DNA of 64,000 bases, taken from Mucilaginibacter oryzae (lineage in GTDB: Bacteria; Bacteroidota; Bacteroidia; Sphingobacteriales; Sphingobacteriaceae). Positions within the stretch are counted from its first letter, which is position 1, and every line of letters starts with the position of its first letter. The stretch spans positions 24,572-88,571 of the forward strand of contig NZ_QGHA01000002.1 in the NCBI RefSeq assembly GCF_003148845.1, in the 5' to 3' direction. Below the pieces are notes generated by a model. The model was not told the origin of the DNA, ran no database searches, and worked only from the letters and a program-made list of their open reading frames with translations. Below, one piece after another: positions 8,088 to 16,753 of the stretch. The translations under genes were made by a program, and so were the position numbers.

Positions 8088-9254
8088 CTAATTTAATACC
8101 GCCGCCAAAACGCCTACGCCGTCACCAATCAGCGAGCTGTAAACCGATGGGGCGTAGCCAATTTTTTGTGTGTAGTATTCGGTAACTTCAGCGCTGAATT
8201 TATCAAAGGCATCTCCTTTTACCAGGGCAATAGCGCAACCGCCAAAGCCTGCGCCTGTCATGCGGGCACCGGCCACGTCGGGGTTGGTTTTGCTGTATTC
8301 GGCAACGGTGTCGAGTTCAACGCCGCTAACTTCGTATAAATCGCGCAGCGAATCGTGCGATGCATACATCAACCTGCCAAATTCGGCCAGATTGTTCGCG
8401 GCAAGGGCTTTCGCGGCCAGTTTTACGCGGTCGTTTTCTTCAATAACATGTTTGGCGCGTTTGGCCACTACCGGGTTTGTTATCAGGTGTTTGTATTGCT
8501 CAAAAGTGGCGCCGTCTATTTCGCAAAGGTATTTAATATCCAGTTGCTGTTGTAATTCGGCTAAAGCAGCCTGGCACTCCTGCACCCGTTCGTTGTATTT
8601 TGATTCGGCCAGTTTGCGGGGTTTATTGGTATTGATGATAGCCAGTACATATTCACCAAGGTTGCTGTCAACCGCTTCGTAATCCAGCGTATCGCAATTC
8701 AGCATCAGGGCTTTGTTCTTTTCGCCGAAGGCAACGGCAAACTGGTCCATAATACCGCAGTTAACGCCGATAAAGTTGTTTTCTACGTCTTTAGATAGCT
8801 TTACGAGGTCAAGTTTGCTATAACCGCTGTTAAACAAATCGTTAAGCGCATATGATGTAACAACCTCGATAGAGGCTGAAGAAGATAAGCCGGAACCGAT
8901 GGGGATATCGCCATAAAAAAGCAGATCCAAACCCTTTACCGGGTGACCGTCTTTCACAAAGCGGTCAATTACACCAATGGGGAAATTAAACCAGTTTTCA
9001 CCTGTTTTTTCATAATTCAATTGCAGCGGAATATCCAGCTGTTCGCTGAAGTTCAAGCTCCTGAAGCGGAAAATACCATCCTCGTTCGGGGCGGTTAATA
9101 AGTAAGTGCCAAAAGTGATGGCACAAGGCATTACAAGGCCACCGTTATAATCAATATGTTCGCCGATAAGGTTTACACGGCCCGGCGAAAAGTATGCGTT
9201 ATCTGCTTCTTTATTAAAAATCTTGTTAAATTCCTTGTGCAAATTATTCTTCAT
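8088..9254 (-). CDS. galK: Galactokinase
   Basis: A 388-aa GHMP kinase that phosphorylates alpha-D-galactose at C1 with ATP, the entry step of the Leloir pathway. The galactokinase signature PGRVNLIGEHIDYNGG spans about residues 24-39. The ATP-binding GSGLSSSASIEV lies near 118-129. The catalytic-base region follows (VNCGIMDQFAVAFG), and the C-terminal GHMP motif is GARMTGAGFGGCAIAL. The length is as expected. No galT, galE or transporter gene sits next to it, so the other Leloir genes must lie elsewhere. A TAATTTTG sequence in the AT-rich upstream gap could be its -7 element. Confidence 0.96.
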   Translation of the reverse strand: MKNNLHKEFNKIFNKEADNAYFSPGRVNLIGEHIDYNGGLVMPCAITFGTYLLTAPNEDGIFRFRSLNFSEQLDIPLQLNYEKTGENWFNFPIGVIDRFVKDGHPVKGLDLLFYGDIPIGSGLSSSASIEVVTSYALNDLFNSGYSKLDLVKLSKDVENNFIGVNCGIMDQFAVAFGEKNKALMLNCDTLDYEAVDSNLGEYVLAIINTNKPRKLAESKYNERVQECQAALAELQQQLDIKYLCEIDGATFEQYKHLITNPVVAKRAKHVIEENDRVKLAAKALAANNLAEFGRLMYASHDSLRDLYEVSGVELDTVAEYSKTNPDVAGARMTGAGFGGCAIALVKGDAFDKFSAEVTEYYTQKIGYAPSVYSSLIGDGVGVLAAVLN

Positions 9255-9389
9255 TATTCAGGTTGGTTTTCTGAAACAAATATTGTGAAAATTGTCAAAA
9301 TTACATTTATAAATGTTAATTTAATTTTTAATTTATTTTAACAGGATAGTTGCTGATATTGGCAGCTGTTAATCAACCAAAGATACACG

Positions 9390-9680
9390 ATGAAACAATA
9401 CCTTATAACCGCTTATGACTATACCGATGCCGAAGCTTTAAACAGGCGTATGGCCGCGCGTCCGCACCATATAGAGGGCGTAAAGGCCCTTAAGGAAAGC
9501 GGCAATTTCATAGCGGCGGGCGCAATGCTTAATGAAGAGGGTAATATGATAGGATCAACCATGATGCTGCAGTTTGAAACCGACGAAGCGCTTGAAGCCT
9601 GGAAACAGAATGATCCATATACCACGCAGCATGTTTGGGAAAGCATTGATGTAAAACCGTTTAAGGTGGCAGTTATTTAA
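9390..9680 (+). CDS. YCII-family protein
   Basis: A 96-aa ferredoxin-like alpha/beta protein. YCII features are the starting strand KQYLITAYDYTD, the RMAARPHHIEGVKAL helix with a His at the likely active site, ESGNFIAAGAML, and the closing DPYTTQHVWESIDVKPFKV. The family resembles small dehalogenase/muconolactone-isomerase-like proteins; the function here is unknown. It is divergent from galK and probably monocistronic. Confidence 0.88.
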   Translation: MKQYLITAYDYTDAEALNRRMAARPHHIEGVKALKESGNFIAAGAMLNEEGNMIGSTMMLQFETDEALEAWKQNDPYTTQHVWESIDVKPFKVAVI

Positions 9681-9690
9681 TATGTTGGCT

Positions 9691-10242
9691 GTTTTGAGTC
9701 GGCGGTTTGCGGTTAGATATTGCCAAACCCTGCCGTTTCATGCCGTTTTGGGTGAAAACATGGATCACAGGCTTTAACACCAACCTGACACTCGCTTTTC
9801 GTTTTTAAGGATAGACACCGGGGTACTAAATAATGTTGGTTACAACACCAACATTGGCACAAAGAGGTGCGGTGAAAACACCCTGCCGTTGTTGATGACA
9901 AAACCGTAGTCGTTAACTTAAGCTGCCGTATGCAAATTTTCCAGTGCGCCGTTTGGCGCTACCCGTTTGTAGGATAAATATAAAAGGGCACTTTGCCTCG
10001 TAGAGGCTACCCCTATAAACCATGCCTATAAATGTCCTGAAGAGGGTAGCCTCTACGAGGCAAAAGACTGTCTGCCTGTATCTTCTACAAACAGGTATCC
10101 CCTACGGGGAATCTAAGCACAGTAGTTCATAGGGCATGAATCATATCTTTCTCCTCAACTTTTGAATGGCTTTTGTCCTTAAGTTAATGGCTGTGGTGAT
10201 AACATCAACATTGGCACGGTTTTGAGCGGAGGTTTGCGGTTA
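9691..10242. repeat. Repeat-filled intergenic region bracketed by direct repeats
   Basis: There is no credible gene between 9681 and 10267. A near-identical block (GTTTTGAG..GG.GGTTTGCGGTTA) occurs at 9691-9715 and 10219-10242, each followed within 25 bp by TTGCCA. CAACATTGGCAC occurs at 9849-9860 and 10206-10217. A short hairpin (AATGTTGGT/ACCAACATT) is at 9832-9855. The region looks like one or more nested insertions. Confidence 0.6.
9961..10105. repeat. Long imperfect palindrome (MITE- or REP-like)
   Basis: A perfect 21-bp inverted repeat, 9992-10012 with 10044-10064 (core CCTCGTAGAGGCTACCC), is surrounded by weaker outer arms (CGTTTGTAGGATA at 9964 against TCTTCTACAAACAGG near 10081). 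There is no ORF inside. It could fold into a long hairpin as RNA or single-stranded DNA. Confidence 0.7.
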
Positions 10243-10267
10243 CAGAAAAGTTATTGCCAGCTGCCGG

Positions 10268-10669
10268 TTACTGTTCCTTCCAGTTGCTCATCTTCCAGTA
10301 ACCTTCCTTATCCCTGGTATAAAAAGCTGTAAAGCCTTTTCCCTCCAGGTTAAAATCAAACGAAAACTCATTTACAGCAGCGTCATCGGGCAAAAAGTTG
10401 GTTACAATACTATCGGCTACTGCGGATAAGGTAATACCAAAGTTATCATTAACAACCGGTAGGGCCTGTTTTTCGCTCTCAATAAAATCGTTAAAAGTTT
10501 CAAATTCAAAGCTTCCGTTTTTCTGTTTGCGTGCAGCGTTAAAAGCTGCTTCTGCCCATTGTTGTTTGTAAACTTCCATGGCGTTAAGCAGGTCGGCTGC
10601 CGAAATTTCGGGCAGGCCGTCCTGGCCTGTGGTATTATAGCTATTCAGTATTTCTTCTTTTGTTTTCAT
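10268..10669 (-). CDS. Uncharacterised 133-aa protein
   Basis: A soluble, acidic protein. It opens with a charged helical region (MKTKEEILNSYN..DLLNAMEVYKQQWAEAAF) and ends with beta strands (FSFDFNLEGKGFTAFYTRDKEGYWKMSNW). There is no signal peptide and no recognised family. The composition is coding-like and the ATG start is clear. Confidence 0.6.
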   Translation of the reverse strand: MKTKEEILNSYNTTGQDGLPEISAADLLNAMEVYKQQWAEAAFNAARKQKNGSFEFETFNDFIESEKQALPVVNDNFGITLSAVADSIVTNFLPDDAAVNEFSFDFNLEGKGFTAFYTRDKEGYWKMSNWKEQ

Positions 10670-10694
10670 GCTTAGTACAGCGCTATCCTATAAC

Positions 10695-10721
10695 AAAAGG
10701 ATGCCGGTGGGGCATCCTTTT
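10695..10721. terminator. Hairpin terminator downstream of the aldo/keto reductase
   Basis: An 11-bp perfect stem, AAAAGGATGCC with GGCATCCTTTT, has a 5-nt loop. On the minus strand it is followed by GTTATAGG rather than a long U run. It lies beyond a family B repeat that appears to have inserted between the reductase stop codon and its terminator. Confidence 0.65.
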
Positions 10722-10740
10722 GGGGTGGCAAAAGTAATGA

Positions 10741-10830
10741 ATTTAACCTCACCGCGGCCTTCTACTTTGGAGAGGGCCGCGGTGAGGTTCTTAAAGTCTT
10801 TTCCTTTGGAGAGGATTGAGGTGAGGTAAC
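10741..10830. repeat. Family B repeat, copy 2
   Basis: AACCTCACCGCGGCC (10745-10759) is inverted at 10775-10789. ACTTTGGAGAGGGCCGCGG and GGAGAGGATTGAGGTGAGGT follow the pattern of copy 1 at 1832-1910. It abuts the stop codon of the gene starting at 10832. Confidence 0.75.
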
Positions 10831-10831
10831 C

Positions 10832-11695
10832 TTAAGCCCCGCCAATGCTATCCAATACTGCCATGTCATCTTCTGATAATTGAATATCGGCGGTTTTCAT
10901 ATTTTCTTCAAGGTGGCTAACACTCGAAGTGCCGGGGATGAGCAAAATATTGGGCGAATGATGGAGCAGCCAGCTTAACGCAATTTGATGCACCGTTGCA
11001 TTGTGTTTGGCGGCTATGCGTTTCAAAATCTCTTCGCCGGGTATGTTTCCGCCTCCAAGCGGGAACCAGGGGATAAACGCGATGTTATGATTGTTGGTGT
11101 ATTCCAGCTCCGCTTCCCATTTACGGTTATCAACGGCGTACATGTTTTGTACCGATACCACTTCAAAATATTGCTGTGCCAGCTTAATATCGGCAACACT
11201 TACCTCTGACAGGCCGATATGCCTGATCTTACCTTCCTGCTGCGCTTTCTGCAAAAATTCGAACGATTTTTCGGCGGGCACTTTAGGGTCAATGCGGTGC
11301 AGCTGGTACAAATCAATTCGTTCAACCTGCAAACGCCTTAAGCTGCCGTTAAGGGCTTCTTTCAAATGTTCGGGCGATGAATCAACAGGCCATTCGTTGG
11401 GGCCGGTGCGTAGCAAGCCACCTTTTGTACCTATCAGCAAATCGGCAGGGTAAGGGTGCAATGCTTCGGCAATCAGTTCTTCTGATACGTTTGGTCCGTA
11501 GCTGTCGGCAGTATCTATAAAATTAACGCCGAGTTCAACAGCGCGCTTCAATACCCTGATCGATTCGTTGTGGTCTTTTGGCGGCCCCCAGATGCCGGGC
11601 CCCGTAATCCGCATAGCGCCGTAGCCCAGGCGGTTAACAGTAATATCGCCGCCTATAGTGAATGTTTTTTCAAATGAGCTTGTTGTGTTTGCCAT
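10832..11695 (-). CDS. Aldo/keto reductase (AKR family)
   Basis: A protein of about 287 aa with the AKR (beta/alpha)8 barrel. Visible are NRLGYGAMRITGPG, the catalytic region GVNFIDTADSYGPNVSEELI (Asp and Tyr of the tetrad), LLIGTKGGLLRTG (Lys), and IDLYQLHRIDPKVP (His). The NADPH-binding end is PGTSSVSHLEENMKTADIQL. It reduces an aldehyde or ketone with NADPH; the substrate is unknown. The start at 11695 (MANTTSSFEKTF) fits the family better than the upstream ATG at 11734. Confidence 0.92.
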   Translation of the reverse strand: MANTTSSFEKTFTIGGDITVNRLGYGAMRITGPGIWGPPKDHNESIRVLKRAVELGVNFIDTADSYGPNVSEELIAEALHPYPADLLIGTKGGLLRTGPNEWPVDSSPEHLKEALNGSLRRLQVERIDLYQLHRIDPKVPAEKSFEFLQKAQQEGKIRHIGLSEVSVADIKLAQQYFEVVSVQNMYAVDNRKWEAELEYTNNHNIAFIPWFPLGGGNIPGEEILKRIAAKHNATVHQIALSWLLHHSPNILLIPGTSSVSHLEENMKTADIQLSEDDMAVLDSIGGA

Positions 11696-11899
11696 AGTGC
11701 TTTGTTTTAGTAATAACGTATGTATAAGTTTCAACTAAAATACAGCCTGATTGTTTATGAAGTACATAACGCCAATGTCATTTTGAAGCGTAGTATATAA
11801 ATTGACATAGCAACGATTTTGATGTTGATTTTTAGGCAGGTTTTCCCGGCAAAATAGAAAAGGGATATAAAACAGAAGACTTACGGCTTAAAAATTTTC

Positions 11900-12176
11900 G
11901 CACGAATTGTTACGAATTATCGAATTACACGAATACTTGAATAATATAAAGTTGACCATTCGTGTAATTCGTTTAATTGTGTCCGACTTAACACATAATT
12001 CGTGTGGAAATTTCTTTTTACCGTTTCTATAGATAGCAATAACTATTTTAAAAGTCATATCCCCGGTCAAACCATACGAGTTAGTTTTTCATATCGAAAT
12101 ATTCGTGTAATTCGATCTCATTTGTGAAAATTCGTGTCAATATAAATTCGTGTTATATCAATTCATGTAACTCGGG
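11900..12176. repeat. Cluster of ATTCGTGTAATTCG repeats in both orientations
   Basis: There is no credible gene between 11735 and 12176. ATTCGTGTAATTCG occurs at 11958-11971 and, with small changes, again near 12103 and 12135-12165. The reverse form CGAATTACACGAAT is at 11921-11934, pairing perfectly over 14 bp with the copy at 11958. A short ORF across it (11888-12070) is made of repeat sequence and is not annotated as a gene. Confidence 0.7.
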
Positions 12177-12581
12177 TTATCTCCAGGCGCCCAGTATCAG
12201 CCCCATCAGCGTTAATGAAACTATGCTATAGCCTCCGTTTATCAATATCAACCGCCAGCTTTTAAGCTCAAATAAACTGTGGATAGCTATGGCGCAGAAG
12301 GTCCAGATGCCGGCTAAAAAGCCCCATAGTGTACCAAGTATTAACGTGGTTTTGGCATCGGCTAAAAACATGGCCAGGTTTACAGCCATAATTATCGAGA
12401 AGAAAGCCGTAAAGCCGAAAGCCCTGCCTTTGTTGGAAGCCCGAAGCTCTTCGCGGGTAAGTTTGTTATCTGTCATCCAGGCATTGGCAAATAAGGCGGG
12501 AGAGTACCAGATACCGCCCACTAAAAAAGCAGATAATGCCGCAACAAGCACGGCCGGCCAGTTAATAAGTTGAAGGTTCAT
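12177..12581 (-). CDS. DUF1761 membrane protein
   Basis: A 134-aa integral membrane protein with four predicted helices (about residues 8-28, 54-74, 80-100 and 112-132). The family pattern is visible: an early FLVGGIWYSPALFANAWM helix end, ASNKGRAFGFTAFFSIIMAVNLAMF, and LWGFLAGIWTFCAIAIHSLFE. The role is unknown. It is a single gene with no obvious operon partners. Confidence 0.85.
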   Translation of the reverse strand: MNLQLINWPAVLVAALSAFLVGGIWYSPALFANAWMTDNKLTREELRASNKGRAFGFTAFFSIIMAVNLAMFLADAKTTLILGTLWGFLAGIWTFCAIAIHSLFELKSWRLILINGGYSIVSLTLMGLILGAWR

Positions 12582-12694
12582 AATGATAGTTTAAATTGAT
12601 AAGCGTTAAACGAATATAAAGATTTGGAAACAAACCAATTAGGTATTTTATAAATAAGTTGAATGATGAAGAATGCTTATGATACCCGTAAAAA

Positions 12695-12735
12695 AACAAA
12701 GCCCCGGCCTGTGTAGAAAAGGCCGGGGCTTGTTG
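12695..12735. terminator. Rho-independent terminator
   Basis: GCCCCGGCC (12701-12709) pairs with GGCCGGGGC (12721-12729). On the minus strand a TTTGTTTTTT tail follows. It terminates the 909-aa protein gene starting at 15484. Confidence 0.88.
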
Positions 12736-12754
12736 TATTAATTGCTGATTTATA

Positions 12755-15484
12755 CTACTTAACGGTATAGTGTAATACGTACCGCCCTATATTCCCATCG
12801 GCGTCTATCCCCTCAATTATTGCCCTGTAACTACCACGCTGATCGCTGTTAAAAAAGCTGAAAGTTGCCGTGCCGGTGGCCTTATCGGTTAAAATATTGG
12901 GTTTCCAGTAAATCGTGTTCCGCAAATCGCCGCCAAGCACGCCCGCTTTGGTAACATCATATTTAGGCGAGTAAAACTCCTTTGCTTTGGTATATCCCTG
13001 CACAGCGAAAGTAATTACGTTTTGTTTAGGGATAAGCTCCTGTAGCTGGGCCAGTGTGATTTTTTGTTTTTTAACTACCTTTTTGTTAACAATCAAAACA
13101 CCTTTGGTTTGCGTACTACGGTTAATTCCGCTAACGCCATCATTCAAAAATACCTCGATCGATTCAACCTCGCTTGAAGGAACGCTCGCCAGGAAATTGG
13201 CATCTACCGGCATCGTACCCACATAAACCTGTACCGGTGTACGGTCGCCCTGGTTATAGCTCCGGGTTACATAAAAATTATTATCAACATAGGTAAGCCC
13301 CATGGCCAGGGTTGATGCGCAATTAAGCAGCATAGGGCATCCCTGCAATTGCTGCGCAGTTATTTCATGGTCGGCCTGCATGGGCAACCCGCTAAAGGTA
13401 CCCCCATAATCGGCATGACTTGCTTTTTTTACAATTTTGGTGGATTTTACCACAACTTCCTTAATGGTACGTGAACTTTGATATTGCTTGTAGCTGTTTT
13501 GCAGGTAGGGGCGAAATGTGCTGTCGATATTGATAATCTCATCGGCAATATTGACGTTTTTGCTCAGCTTTTGGTAAGCCTCGCCGTTAACGCTGATCAC
13601 CATGTTACGCCCGTTGGGGTTGTTGCGTGCGCTTAATGTTATTTTGGAGGTATCCGGCACGTTTACATTGCTAAACTTAAAATTACCCGACATATCCGTT
13701 ATCGTTTCGGCCGAAAAGTTTTTATCCGGGATCAGTAACCGGAGGCTACCTTTGGCAACCGGCAACCCATTATTGGTGCGCAGCGTGCCGGTAATATCAA
13801 TACCCTGCTCGGGCATCAGGTAAATGGGCGGCATTTTATCTGCCAGGATCTCTTCATAATCAAAGCGCCTGTATCCCTGGGTCATCATCAGGATATCCAG
13901 GTTGGCCGCTTTTTCGTCATCAGGTTTGTTAAAGTAATAATTGGGTTTTTCAATATATCCTTTCAAATCCGAGGTAAGCAGCATATGGCTTAGTATGGTC
14001 CACTCGTTATCTTCGTTTGATGGCACCGTGGTATCGTCAAGCACCGCTACCGAAAAACTGCCCTCGGCCGGTTTGTTATCGTTTTTGGCCGATACGGTTA
14101 TTTTAACATTTCCCCTGGTGGTGTACGATGGCTTATCGGTTTTAAGGGTTACGTTCATCTGGTCGTTACGCTGAATAAATACAATGCGTTCGCAAAGCGC
14201 GTAACCTCCCGATGAAAACAGCGTTACCTGCAAAATGCCGGTAGGGAATTTACTTTTGGGGATATTGGCCGAGTAGCTGGTACTGTTTAAAACAGTTTGT
14301 GCGGCATAGTAAATAACGCCCCCGCTCTGGGCCACCAGGTAAAAGCTTTTGTTTTGTTTACGCTGAAAAAACAGGTCGTTAGCCATAATTTTTACCGTAA
14401 GGTTAGCCGGGTCGTTATTGTAAACGGCCAGGTTTATCCCCATAGATTGTACCCGGGGCAGGGCATAGGTGGCAGTAGAGCCATCGGCAAAGGTAATATT
14501 GGCTTTATATGAACGCTCAACATCGGGGGTAATGGCAAATACACCCATCCCCAGGTGCGCGCTGTTAAACTGGGTTATTTCGGTTCCTTTATCATCAACT
14601 ATGGTACCCTTAACATCCACGCCTAAGCCGCTCGAGGCTATGGCTTTAAAAGCTACCCGGGTACGCAGCCCGTTGGTTAGCTGGCCGCCCTCCGGAAAAA
14701 ACTGCACATCATAGCCCTTAACAGCCGTACGGAGCGAAAAACTGCTGCTGATGGTTCTGCGGTCGCCCACTTCAATGCCGGTTACCAGGATGCCGCCCGT
14801 TATAACGTCGGCCTGGTTTTCAGGCAAATCTACCTGCAGCACGCCTTTATCATCGGTAGTGCCGTGGCCTTTAGTTACCGGGTCGCCGTTTTTCATGAGC
14901 TGCCAGTTTACCCTTTTGTTGGCGTAGGGGGTGTTATCAGGCGCTTTGTATAATATGGTAGCATCAACCTTAACACCGCTGCGTTTGGTTGAGCTTTTGT
15001 AGGTGATATTGGTGCGTACCTGGTTATCAATGGCGTTGCCTACGTTAATGGTATGATCATAAAAATAATCAGGATCAAAATTGCGCATCCAGTTGGTATA
15101 GCTCCTTAATCGGTAAGCGCCCTGTTTGTAGGTATCGCCGTTAAATACAATACTGCCGCTGGCGAAGCCGTTGTTAACTACAATGCGCTGGCTTTCCACT
15201 ACCGAGTCGCGGTTGTTGATCAGATCCACATAAACAATTTTACTGAGTGCCGATGGCTGGTGCTTTTCGATAGTAACGTAAGCTTTAAACCAAAGGGTAT
15301 CTCCCACGGCATAATAAGGCTTATCCGTATGGAGGTAAACTTTCTCGATGGGGAAGCTGCTGCTAAACTTGCTTGCTTTTTCGATAATAGTAGTGAGGGG
15401 AATGCTATCCTGCTGTGCGAAAACGGTGGCGACAAAGGCAGTAAGCAAACAAATTGTTAGTAAAAATCTGCGTGCAATCATCAA
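12755..15484 (-). CDS. Large secreted MG2-domain protein with a TonB-plug-like segment
   Basis: A 909-aa exported protein with a signal peptide ending FVATVFAQ at about residue 24. Residues about 45-150 resemble the alpha-2-macroglobulin MG2 domain (EKVYLHTDKPYYAVGDTLWF, SIVFNGDTYKQGAYRLRSYT). More Ig-like strands follow, with a carboxypeptidase-regulatory-like unit near 555-650 (DITGTLRTNNGLPVAKGSLR). Residues about 700-815 resemble a TonB-dependent-receptor plug (VPSSEVESIEVFLNDGVSG). A C-terminal macroglobulin-like strand domain closes the protein. This architecture is common in Bacteroidetes cell-surface proteins, but no barrel is present, so it is not a receptor by itself. Its partner is unknown. 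Confidence 0.82.
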   Translation of the reverse strand: MMIARRFLLTICLLTAFVATVFAQQDSIPLTTIIEKASKFSSSFPIEKVYLHTDKPYYAVGDTLWFKAYVTIEKHQPSALSKIVYVDLINNRDSVVESQRIVVNNGFASGSIVFNGDTYKQGAYRLRSYTNWMRNFDPDYFYDHTINVGNAIDNQVRTNITYKSSTKRSGVKVDATILYKAPDNTPYANKRVNWQLMKNGDPVTKGHGTTDDKGVLQVDLPENQADVITGGILVTGIEVGDRRTISSSFSLRTAVKGYDVQFFPEGGQLTNGLRTRVAFKAIASSGLGVDVKGTIVDDKGTEITQFNSAHLGMGVFAITPDVERSYKANITFADGSTATYALPRVQSMGINLAVYNNDPANLTVKIMANDLFFQRKQNKSFYLVAQSGGVIYYAAQTVLNSTSYSANIPKSKFPTGILQVTLFSSGGYALCERIVFIQRNDQMNVTLKTDKPSYTTRGNVKITVSAKNDNKPAEGSFSVAVLDDTTVPSNEDNEWTILSHMLLTSDLKGYIEKPNYYFNKPDDEKAANLDILMMTQGYRRFDYEEILADKMPPIYLMPEQGIDITGTLRTNNGLPVAKGSLRLLIPDKNFSAETITDMSGNFKFSNVNVPDTSKITLSARNNPNGRNMVISVNGEAYQKLSKNVNIADEIINIDSTFRPYLQNSYKQYQSSRTIKEVVVKSTKIVKKASHADYGGTFSGLPMQADHEITAQQLQGCPMLLNCASTLAMGLTYVDNNFYVTRSYNQGDRTPVQVYVGTMPVDANFLASVPSSEVESIEVFLNDGVSGINRSTQTKGVLIVNKKVVKKQKITLAQLQELIPKQNVITFAVQGYTKAKEFYSPKYDVTKAGVLGGDLRNTIYWKPNILTDKATGTATFSFFNSDQRGSYRAIIEGIDADGNIGRYVLHYTVK

Positions 15485-15572
15485 TTTAAGTTAAGGAACT
15501 ACAGGGGCTAATATAAACATTAAGGCTGTATTGCATTTTGACCCCATGTTTATTTAACAATTTTTTACAAAG

Positions 15573-15642
15573 TGTTAAGTCGGAAAGTCCGAAGTCGGAA
15601 GTCAGAAAGTCGGAAGTCAGAAGTCTGGAAGTCCGAAAGTCC
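15573..15642. repeat. AAGTCGGAAGTC-type short repeat cluster
   Basis: There are about six irregular copies of a 10- to 12-bp unit (AAGTCGGAAGTC, AAGTCCGAAAGTCC). The inverse form is at 15725-15760, where it encodes the end of the next gene (SPKSEVRKS). Together they make a loose inverted pair around 80 bp of AT-rich DNA. Confidence 0.7.
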
Positions 15643-15716
15643 ATAAATCAGGAACGATCTAAAAAATGGCGTATGTATATATTTCAATATGTTGGAAAGT
15701 CACTATTACTAAATAA

Positions 15717-16700
15717 CTAAAATCTTTTTGACTTCCGTACTTCGGACTTCGGACTTCCCGCTTTCCCCTCTACATGTACCGATACCATGCTGGAGTGGAT
15801 TATGCCCAGCGTTGAGCCCGGTTTGATGTTCAGGTAAAGTTTAAGGTAGCTTTCCATTATCGCCTTTGAGGTGTGGATGTAATCGGCTTTGGCTTCTTCA
15901 TCGTCAAGGCCAACAAGCGGGTAACCATAGTAGGTTCGCCCCTTATCATCGATATACATGGTGAATGAAAAATAGAAATCCTTATAGGCTTTTTTAATCA
16001 CGATATCATAAGTGGGATCGAGGTAATCGTCCGAGTTATCAAAGTTATTCAGGATATCGGGCCTGGTGGTACGTTGCGAAACGCTTACCAGCGGACTCCT
16101 GCTGGTTATTTTGGCCGGTTGGCGTGCCGCGAAGGCCTTGGTATAATCGGCATTGGCTTTAGCGCTCAGTGCTTTAATAAAAAGGGTATCCTGGTGGCTG
16201 GGCCTGCGCAATATCGATGTATCGGTATGCAGAACGTTTTTTACATAATTATCGGCAAAAAAGCGCATAAATACCTTGGTGCCCTTAACATCCAGCGAAT
16301 CGCCTTTCTGGATCAGGATCTCCATCGTGATACTGTCTTTAGTAATTTTCCGCACCTTTAACCAGGAGCGGGCTGCGTTAAAAATAGAATCGTAGCCACG
16401 CGTAAGCGGGAAATTGATAAAGGCGTTTTTGGTGGGACTGAAAATGCTTATCGAATCGTCGGATACAAACTTAAGCTTCCACTGTGGCTCCAGTTGGTAG
16501 CCATACTCATTAAATGAAAGCCCGTTACGCATGCGTCGCGACACTTCAGAATAATTGATGCCGTTGTATGCTTTAAACGAGATCAGCTGTCGTTTTTTAC
16601 CGCCCGACTGCGAGTTGTTGCAACCGAAAACGACAATTGATAATATGAATAACGACACTACTAATGCCGTTTTTGATTTTTTTGTACTGATAGATAGCAT
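15717..16700 (-). CDS. Putative lipoprotein, paralogue of the upstream gene
   Basis: A 327-aa protein. A signal peptide ends in the lipobox-like VVFGC (Cys at about residue 27). The mature protein aligns over its length with the next gene upstream: LISFKAYNGINYSE, GLSFNEYGYQLEPQWKLKFV, INFPLTRGYDSIFN, AFAARQPAKIT, LNNFDNSDDY, KAIMESYLKLYLNIKPGSTL. No known domain is recognised. The last 12 or so residues (SPKSEVRKSKRF) are encoded by a dispersed repeat, where the paralogue ends in GKRGG. Both sit in one direction, 53 bp apart, and are likely co-transcribed. Confidence 0.75.
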   Translation of the reverse strand: MLSISTKKSKTALVVSLFILSIVVFGCNNSQSGGKKRQLISFKAYNGINYSEVSRRMRNGLSFNEYGYQLEPQWKLKFVSDDSISIFSPTKNAFINFPLTRGYDSIFNAARSWLKVRKITKDSITMEILIQKGDSLDVKGTKVFMRFFADNYVKNVLHTDTSILRRPSHQDTLFIKALSAKANADYTKAFAARQPAKITSRSPLVSVSQRTTRPDILNNFDNSDDYLDPTYDIVIKKAYKDFYFSFTMYIDDKGRTYYGYPLVGLDDEEAKADYIHTSKAIMESYLKLYLNIKPGSTLGIIHSSMVSVHVEGKAGSPKSEVRKSKRF

Positions 16701-16753
16701 TGCTGCTAAAGATATGGATAATTTGATAAATGGCTAAAAGATGGCTGATATCG

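Noticed and set aside
9713..9901. Minus-strand 62-aa frame
   Set aside because: It lies in the repeat-filled gap and shows no conserved pattern; Cys-rich composition arises from the repeat reading frame.
11888..12070. Minus-strand ORF across the repeat cluster
   Set aside because: It is composed of ATTCGTGTAATTCG repeat units; no coding character.
15538..15720. Plus-strand ORF with SPKSEVRKSEVRSLEVRKS
   Set aside because: It is translated from the AAGTCGGAAGTC repeat; no real gene.
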